Origin: Cercis canadensis
Lineage: Eukaryota > Streptophyta > Magnoliopsida > Fabales > Fabaceae
NCBI GenBank assembly: GCA_003255065.1
Contig: QAOA01008326.1
Span: forward strand, 22,967-86,966
Length of the DNA stretch: 64,000 bases
Direction: 5' to 3'
Shown: positions 57,430 through 64,000 of the stretch, piece by piece
Layout: every line of letters starts with the position of its first letter
Numbering within the stretch: the first letter of the stretch is position 1
Position numbers and translations under genes: made by a program
The notes under the pieces: generated by a model
What the model was told of the DNA's origin: nothing
Databases searched by the model: none
What the model saw: the letters and a program-made list of their open reading frames with translations, nothing else

Positions 57430-58095
57430 AGTGGCTCAAACAAACTCTCTAGTACACTCATCAATGGTGTCAATTCGGAAACAGCTATCACTGTCAAGAG
57501 GGTGCTTCATGGCCTTGAAGACATTGAAGGCTACTTCCTCATCTTGTACCCTTAAAATTAACTGCCCTTTCTGCATGTCAATCAAAATCCTCCCAGTAGC
57601 TAAGAATGGTCGAACAAGAATAATTGGGATTTCTTGGTCTTCCTCCATGTCCAGAACAATGAAATCAGCAGGGAAGATAAACTTGTCCACCTTGACTAGC
57701 ACATCTTCAATGATACCCCTGGGGTATTTGATTAATCTATCAGCTAACTACAATGAGACTGTAGTAGGTTTTGCTTCTCCAATACCCAATTTCCTATAAA
57801 CTGAAAAAAGGCATCAAGTTAATGCTAGCACCTAAATCACAAAGGGCTTTACCAAAAAAGGAATCACCAATAGTACAAGGTATAGTAAAACTCCCTAGAT
57901 CTTTTAATATAAGTGGTAGTTTCTTTTGAAGAATAGCGCTACACTCCTCAGTAAGTGCAACAGTCTCAAAGTCTTCCAGCTTCCTCTTGTTAGACAATAT
58001 ATCCTTCATAAATTTTACGTAACTGGGCATCTGTTCAAGCGCATCAACAAATGGGATGTTGATGTGAAGCTTTTTGAATACTTCCAAAAATTAGA
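57430..58095 (-). pseudogene. Athila-like protease remnant
   Basis: Two minus-strand frames (58087-57794, 57702-57436) read LPLILKDLGSFTIPC, ALCDLGASINLMPF, then DKFIFPADFIVLDMEEDQEIP and ILVRPFLATGRILIDMQKG. A frameshift or stop lies between at about 57750-57790. It matches the protease of the smaller element residue for residue over most of its length, with VRPFLATGR where that one has GQSISSNWE. Confidence 0.82.
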
Positions 58096-59607
58096 GAATT
58101 GTTAGTCCAGTTTCTTCTTTTGCAATCTCTGAGGGAATGGTAGAGGTGGAACATATGGGGAAGGATTGTCTAGGAACAATTTAGATGTTTTCCCCACAGG
58201 TGCCACATGTGTCTCTACTGGAAGGGTTTCCTTTACCTCAGGTTCAGATGGCTTACAAGGGAGCTTCTTTGTGGTGTCAAAGGGTTCATCCAAGGTCTTA
58301 CCACTACGAAGGGTAATGGCCTTGATGTGTTCCTTGGGATTAACCTCTATGTCATTGGCCAATGACCCCTGCTGTCTGGTAGTGAGCATGGTGGAGAGCT
58401 AGCCCACTTGAACTTCCAGATTATGAATGGAGGCATCAGTTCGAGCCATGAATTGGATTGTATTCATGGTGAGCTGAGCTAGAGCATCCTCCAAAGAAAC
58501 CTTTGCTTGCACTGGTAGTTGAGCAGAATTTTGGTTGTTCTTCCAAGAGAAGTTTGGATGATTCCTCCACCCCGGATTATAAGTGTTCGAGTAGGGGTTG
58601 TTTTGCCTATTCTGATTCCCCACATACTTTGCTTCCTCAGCCTAAGATGCAGAGAATGAATTTCCCACTTGGCAACTTGTACTGACATGAGGACCTCCAC
58701 GATGGTCACAATTTTCAGGAGGTGACTGGATGACATTTACATTCTGGACTATCAACTGCTTAGCTAGGGAGTCAATTTTTACAGATAAAGTGGTAAAGGC
58801 GTCAACCTCATGAACCCTAAACACCTTTCGTGAAGTGGACCTGTCAGTAGGTCACTGATAGGCATTGGTAGCCATCTCCTCTAGCAAGTCATTGGCATCC
58901 TCATATGTCTTCCTCATCAAAGATCCACCAGCAGCGGCATTAACTAGGGTCTTGGTGGAATTCAACAACCCATTATAAAAAGTCTGTAACTGCAACCAGT
59001 CAGGGAGTCTATGGTGAGGGCATCTACGAAGCAACTCTTTGTACCTTTCCTAAGCCTCTTGAAGTGACTCATTCTCCAATTGATAAAATGTTGCAATGTC
59101 ATTTCGGAGCTTGGCGGTCTTAGATGGTGGGAAAAATTTGGCTAAGAATTTTTGGGCCAAAATATCCCATGTGGTGATGGTCCATGTCGGCAATGACTAA
59201 AGTTAAGCCTTGGCTTTATCCCGTAATGAGAAAGGAAATAGGCGGAGGCGAATAACATCATTACCAACCCCGTTCTGCTTGAAAGTATCGTAGATCTCCA
59301 CGAACCCGAAAATATGAGCATGAGGGTCTTCACTCGCTAATCCATTAAACGAGGCTGACTGGACCATGTGGATGACAACTGGTTTAATCTCAAAAGAGTT
59401 TGCTTCAATAGCCGATCGCCTTATACCCGAATTGGTATCCATGATGGAAGGTAGAGCATAATCACGGAGTGCATTTGGATGGTTTTCTTCTGCCATTGTG
59501 TCTGTCACAACTCTGGTAGACTCTCTTCTCGCCTTTCTATCCCTTTGACAAGTCTTTTCTATCTTGGAATCAAAAGGAATTAGGGAGCTACATCCAAATT
59601 TTCTCAT
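58096..59607 (-). pseudogene. Athila-like gag remnant
   Basis: Minus-strand frames 59607-59203 (N-terminal: PNALRDYALPSIMDTNSG; AHIFGFVEIYDTFKQNG), 59034-58852 (gag domain: LQTFYNGLLNSTKTLV), 58824-58642 and 58623-58399 (NCDHRGGPHVSTSC knuckle; one Cys is replaced by Arg relative to NCDHCGG in the smaller element), and 58389-58102. Stops include TGA in AYQ*PTDR at about 58856, where the repeat at 61487 keeps TGG. Not functional. Confidence 0.83.
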
Positions 59608-59724
59608 ACACTAAGAGAACTCCTGCAAGTGGCAACAAATAATGCAAGTAAATAAATCTGAGAAGAAAACAAACAATTAGACTAAAATCAAGGTTACTAA
59701 GTATCGATATTGATAAAAAAAGTA

Positions 59725-59744
59725 AATCCCCGACAACGGCGCCA
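59725..59744 (-). other. Primer-binding site of the long Athila-like element
   Basis: Minus strand TGGCGCCGTTGTCGGGGATT, nearly the consensus Athila/Asp-tRNA site. Six bases before the LTR border. Confidence 0.85.
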
Positions 59745-59750
59745 AAAACT

Positions 59751-61042
59751 TGTTGTGAAAATTTCAACGCAAGTGTACATTGTCGTTTGCAAGTAATAAA
59801 ATGAGATAGAGTTATCGTTCCCACGAGGATTAATGTACCAATTACCGAAAGAGGGTTAACCTTAACTTTATCTAATCAATCAATATGGAGATATTTCAAT
59901 GAAACAACTTAAAATAGAATAAAAACAAGTAAACCAGAAAAATAGCAAATTAAGCCAGAAAAATGATAGAGTAAGAGAAACACCTAAGGTTCCGATTTCA
60001 CCATAATTACTCCAGCTTTCATTCCTGATCCCATTAACTCCAATTTATCTTCCTATTTGCTAATCAAGATTCCCTAATTTATTCACTAGCCTCTCCCAAG
60101 GTCTAGTGTAAATACCCCTTAATTACTAACATGTATATCCTTATACGAGTTATAATAATTACGAATTCATTCATTTCTGTGGATCCTTTTAACTGATTAC
60201 ATGAGCCATGGAGGTATATTCCTATCCTCCATGCAACTCATGGCATTTACCCCAAGGAACTTGATACACAATTCTCCTTCCGGTCTCATTGTGATTAACA
60301 ATTCATCTAATTATTGGCTGGACAATCAGAAGCATTAAGAGAAGAGATAAACGCTCAAATTGAAGAGATAAATCATGGAATTAATTTCATAAGAAACTAC
60401 AAATGGTCCTAATTAGGCTACATCGTACCCCTAGATAAGAAAATTAGTTCATACTAGAAGAAGAGAACAAGAGAGAATAAAATCTAGGCATGATTCAAAG
60501 GTAAAAGAGGAAAAACACTGGTTTGAAGTTCAAATCAGCTTCGCATCTCCTCCCTTCAATCCTTGCTTTTCCTCCTTCGTGCCTCCAAAAGTGTCTAAGA
60601 ACGAACCCCCATTTTCAATTCCCTCATTTTTTCTATTTTTACCTCTTCCTTGAAAGCCCTAAAACTAACAAAATTTAAACCATGTCTGTAGAAACAGGTA
60701 CGGGTACCGCATCTCTGAAGATTGGGTGCCGCGGCCCTGTTTTGCTGGACAAAGATGCTTCTTTGCACTTTCGGGTGCCGCACCTCTGAAGATTGAGGGG
60801 TCCGGTGCTGAGCTCCTGTCCATGCTTTCCATTCTGATGCTTCAAGGGCTGCGGCTTTGATTTATGGGCGCTGCAGCCCTTGATTTTTGTCCCAACCTTC
60901 TCAAACTCTTTATTTCTTCGCTTGAGTCCATGGAACCTGCAATTTAACATAGAAATCCCTTTAAATAGCAATTACTCCTAAAAAACTAACTAAATACTTA
61001 AGTAAAGGACACCTAAAGAATGAGTATAAAACTCACTCAATA
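59751..61042 (-). repeat. 5' LTR of the long Athila-like element (1292 bp)
   Basis: Starts TGTTGTGAAAATTTC (plus) and ends CTCACTCAATA. Holds GC-rich units at 60700-60880. A minus-strand frame 60971-60675 in this LTR is also in the 62384-63684 copy; it has no recognisable domain. Confidence 0.8.
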
Positions 61043-61440
61043 GAATTCTGTAGCTCTTAAGAGTAGAGTGTCACAAAATGGCAAGGGAACCCTTGACAGA
61101 TTCACCTATATGAGTATTGTGAAGTGAGGCCACTTCTATAAGAATAAGGGCTTAATTCTTGAATAATACTTATGAAACCAGGATAACGCACAATGGTTGA
61201 TTTAATGTGTGGACTTAGGGCTCTATATTGCAATTGGATTGTTTTGTGTAAGATATATATCTTGTCTCCCTTAAGCAGTCATAGTTCAAGGTAATAGACC
61301 ACTATTGGCTCTGGAACAAGTATATATATTTTTACTAAGTAGAGGTTCAAGGCAATGCTACCTCTATTATGGATAATAGTCTGTCTCTACCCAAGTGTCT
61401 ATGTGTTTGTGTTTTGTGTTTATTTTTATAAAATAAGTGG
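61043..61440. other. Flank outside the long Athila-like element
   Basis: AT-rich, no ORF, ends at N 61441. It recurs at 63685-64000 after the second LTR copy. Contains ATATATATCTTGTCTCCCTTAAG; nothing identified. Confidence 0.5.
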
Positions 61441-61441
61441 N

Positions 61442-63057
61442 TCATGAACCCCAAACACCTTTCGTGAAGTGGACCTGTCAGTAGGCCACTGATAGGCATT
61501 GGTAGCCATCTCCTCTAGCAAGTCATTGGCATCCTCATATGTCTTCCTCATCAAAGATCCACCAGTAGCGGCATCAACTAGGGTCTTGGTGGAATTCAAC
61601 AACCCATTATAGAAAGTCTGTAACTGCAACCAGTCAGGGAGTCTATGGTTAGGGCATCTACAAAGTGACTCTTTGTACCTTTCCCAAGCCTCTTGAAGTG
61701 ACTCATTCTCCAATTGATAAAATGTTGCAATGTCATTTCGGAGCTTGGCGGTCTTAGATGGTGGGAAAATTTTGGCTAAGAATTTTTGGGCCAAAATATC
61801 CCATGTGGTGATGGTCCATGTCGGCAATGACTAAAGTCAAGCCTTGGCTTTATCCCGTAATGAGAAAGGAAATAGGCGGAGGCGAATAACATCATTACCA
61901 ACCCCGTTCTGCTTAAAAGTATCGTAGATCTCCACGAACCCGAAAATATGAGCATGAGGGTCTTCACTCGCTAATCCATTGAACGAGGCTAACTGGACCA
62001 TGTGGATGACAACTGGTTTAATCTCAAAAGAGTTCTTCAATAGCCGGTCGCCTTATACCCGAATTGGTATCCGTGATGGAAGGTAGAGCATAATCACGGA
62101 GTGCCTTTGGATGGTTTTCTTCTGCCATTGTGTCTGTCACAACTCTGGTAGGCTCTCTTCTCGCCTTTCTATTCCTTTGACAAGTCTTTTCTATCTCGGA
62201 ATCAAAAGGAATTAGGGAGCTACATCCAGATTTTCTCATACACTAAGAGAACTCCTGCAAGTGGCAACAAATAATGCAAGTAAATAAATCTGAGAAGAAA
62301 ACAAACAATTAGACTAAAATCAAGGTTACTGAGTATCGATATTGATAAAAAAAGTAAATCCCCGGCAACGGCGCCAAAAAACTTGTTGTGAAAATTTCAA
62401 CGCAAGTGTACGTTGTCGTTTGCAAGTAATAAAATGAGATAGAGTTATCGTTCCCACAAGGATTAATGTACCAACTACCGAAATAGGGTTAACCTTAACT
62501 TTATCTAATCAATCGATATGGAGATATTTCAATGAAACAACTTAAAATAGAATAAAAACAAGTAAACCAGAAAAATAGCAAATTAAGCCAGAAAAATGAT
62601 AGAGTAAGAGAAACACCTAAGGTTCCGATTTCACCATAATTACTCCAACTTTCATTCCTGATCCTATTAACTCCAATTTATCTTCCTATTTGCTAATCAA
62701 GATTCCCTAATTTATTCACTAGCCTCTCCCAAGGTCTAGTGTAAATATCCCTTAATTACTAACCTGTATATCCTTATACGAGTTATAATAATTACGAATT
62801 CATTCATTTCTATGGATCTTTTTAACTGATTACATGAGCCATGGAGGTATATTCCTATCCTCCATGCAACTCATGGCATTTACCTCAAGGAACTTGATAC
62901 ACAATTCTCCTTCCGGTCTCATTGTGATTAACAATTCATCTAATTATTGGCTAGACAATCAGAAGCATTAAGAGAAGAGATAAACGCTCAAATTGAAGAG
63001 ATAAATCATGGAATTAATTTCATAAGAAACTACAAATGGTCCTAATTAGGCTACATC
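61442..63057 (-). repeat. Second copy of Athila-like gag start, PBS and 5' LTR (part)
   Basis: Matches 58816-60424 with about one change per several tens of bases. Includes gag frames (61827-61426, 62040-61837), a PBS near 62359-62378 and the LTR from 62384. Unlike the first copy, AYQWPTDR is uninterrupted and one 9-base deletion affects the EANSFEI segment at 62034. It lies between two Ns. Confidence 0.85.
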
Positions 63058-63058
63058 N

Positions 63059-64000
63059 GAAATAGGGATGAACAGAAACAGGTTCTCGTACTAGAAGAAG
63101 AGAACAAGAAAGAATAAAATCTAGGCATGATTCAAAGGTAAAAGAGGAAAAACTCTGGTTTGAAGTTCAAATCAGCTTCGCATCTCCTCCCTTCAATCCT
63201 TGCTTTTCCTCCTTCGTGCCTCCAAAAGTGTCTAAGAACGAACCCCCCTTTTCAATTCCCTATTTTTTTTTTTTCTATTTTTACCTCTTCCTCGAAAGCC
63301 CTAAAACTAAGAAAATTTAAACCACGTCTGTAGAAACAGGTACGGGTACCGCATCTCTGAAGATTGGGTGCCGCGGCCCAATTTTGTTGGACAAAGATGC
63401 TTCTTTGCACTTTCGGGCGCTGCACCTCTGAAGATTGAGGGGTCCGGTGCTGAGCTCCTGTCCATGCTTTCCATTCTGATGCTTCAGGGGCTGCGATTCT
63501 GATTTATGGGCACTGCAGCCCTTGATTTTTGTCCCAACCTTCTCAAACTCTTTATTTCTTCGCTTGAGTCCATGGAACCTGCAATTTAACATAGAAATCC
63601 CTTTAAATAGCAATTACTCCTCAAAAACTAACTAAATACTTAAGTAAAGGACACCTAAAGTATGAGTATAAAACTCACTCAATAGAATTCTGTAGCTCTT
63701 AAGAGTAGAGTGTCACAAAATGGCAAGGGAACCCTTGACAGATTCACCTATATGAGTATTGTGAAATGAGGCCACTTCTATGAGAATAAGGGCTTAATTC
63801 TTGAATAATACTTATGAAACCAAGATAACGCACAAATGTTGATTTAATGTGTGGACTTAGGGCTCTATATTGCAATTGGATTATTTTGTGTAAGATATAT
63901 ATCTTGTCTCTCTTAAGCAGTCATAGTTCAAGGTAATAGACCACTATTGGCTCTGGAACAAGTATATATATTTTTACTAAGTAGAGGTTCAAGGCAATGC
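63059..64000 (-). repeat. Second copy of the 5' LTR end and its outside flank
   Basis: After N 63058 a ~30 bp unrelated lead (aaatagggatgaacagaaac) is followed from about 63088 by sequence matching 60453 onward, to LTR end CAATA at 63684, then the flank (63685-64000) matching 61043-61358. The shared flank shows that this is not a separate insertion of the element. Confidence 0.85.

Larger units (their letters stand above)
48600..61042 (-). mobile_element. Athila-like gypsy element with gag-pol and an extra ORF, ~12.4 kb
   Basis: Minus-strand order: 5' LTR 61042-59751, PBS 59744-59725, gag, protease, RT, RNase H, integrase, an extra ORF at 51467, long non-coding DNA, polypurine tract (49453-49441) and a 3' LTR 49440-48600 cut by the N at 48599. 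LTR sequence, PBS and gag closely match the pol-less element at 35637-42537, which is a deletion relative. The outer LTR border has CAATA where CAACA is expected. The TSD cannot be checked because the left end is missing. Confidence 0.85.

Noticed and set aside
60675-60971. 98-codon minus-strand frame, also at 63317-63613
   Set aside because: Lies in the LTR over the GC-rich units; preserved only because the two LTR copies are near-identical; no domain recognised.

Overview
The window is AT-rich nuclear DNA of a dicotyledonous plant. The evidence is a spliced 2-oxoglutarate dioxygenase gene of a plant family, plant LTR retrotransposons (Ty1/copia of two types, Athila-like Ty3/gypsy, a large-LTR gypsy family), plant DNA transposons (Harbinger-, CACTA- and hAT-like), and fragments of plant genes (ACC oxidase, an OPI10/Hikeshi-like gene, an F-box-associated gene). 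I cannot name the species. About 6 kb is genic; most of the rest is nested, decayed mobile DNA. Eleven sites with one or two Ns look like scaffold joins, and several are flanked by near-identical repeats, so part of the apparent duplication may be an assembly effect.

Layout. 1-5588: two copies of a four-exon 2-ODD gene; the first is broken at an N in exon 3, the second is complete (352 aa). 5589-6841: AT-rich downstream DNA with a repeated 3' flank and a poly-G tract holding an N. 6920-16267 and 16270-25134: a ~9 kb direct duplication. Each copy carries, in order, a SIRE-type copia LTR (minus), its decayed envelope-like region, a ~2.8 kb gypsy LTR with ~191 bp tandem repeats (plus), and a minus-strand copia element with integrase/RT/RNase H remnants. 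Copy 1 alone carries a 658 bp Harbinger-like MITE with a piece of ACC oxidase; copy 2 shows the empty site. 25135-28190: the rest of the minus-strand copia (protease, gag, PBS, 5' LTR), interrupted by a CACTA-like element that holds an OPI10-like gene piece. 28191-28604: the 3' part of an F-box-associated gene abutting the copia LTR.

28828-34039: minus-strand large gypsy LTRs with ~190 bp tandem repeats. 34230-35125: an hAT-like non-autonomous element with an 8 bp near-perfect TSD. 35637-42537: a complete Athila-like element with two LTRs, PBS, PPT and 5 bp TSD GAATC, but with gag and protease only (a TR-GAG-like derivative). 42641-48598: a plus-strand SIRE-type copia element, cut by Ns. 48600-61042: a long Athila-like element (minus) with gag, protease, RT, RNase H and integrase, plus an extra ORF resembling the 'putative plant transposon protein' domain between pol and the 3' LTR. 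61442-64000: a second copy of its 5' end including the outside flank, most simply an alternative haplotype or unmerged contig.

Only the 2-ODD gene at 2371-5588 looks able to make a normal cellular protein. All transposon polyproteins I read carry stops, frameshifts or changed catalytic residues.
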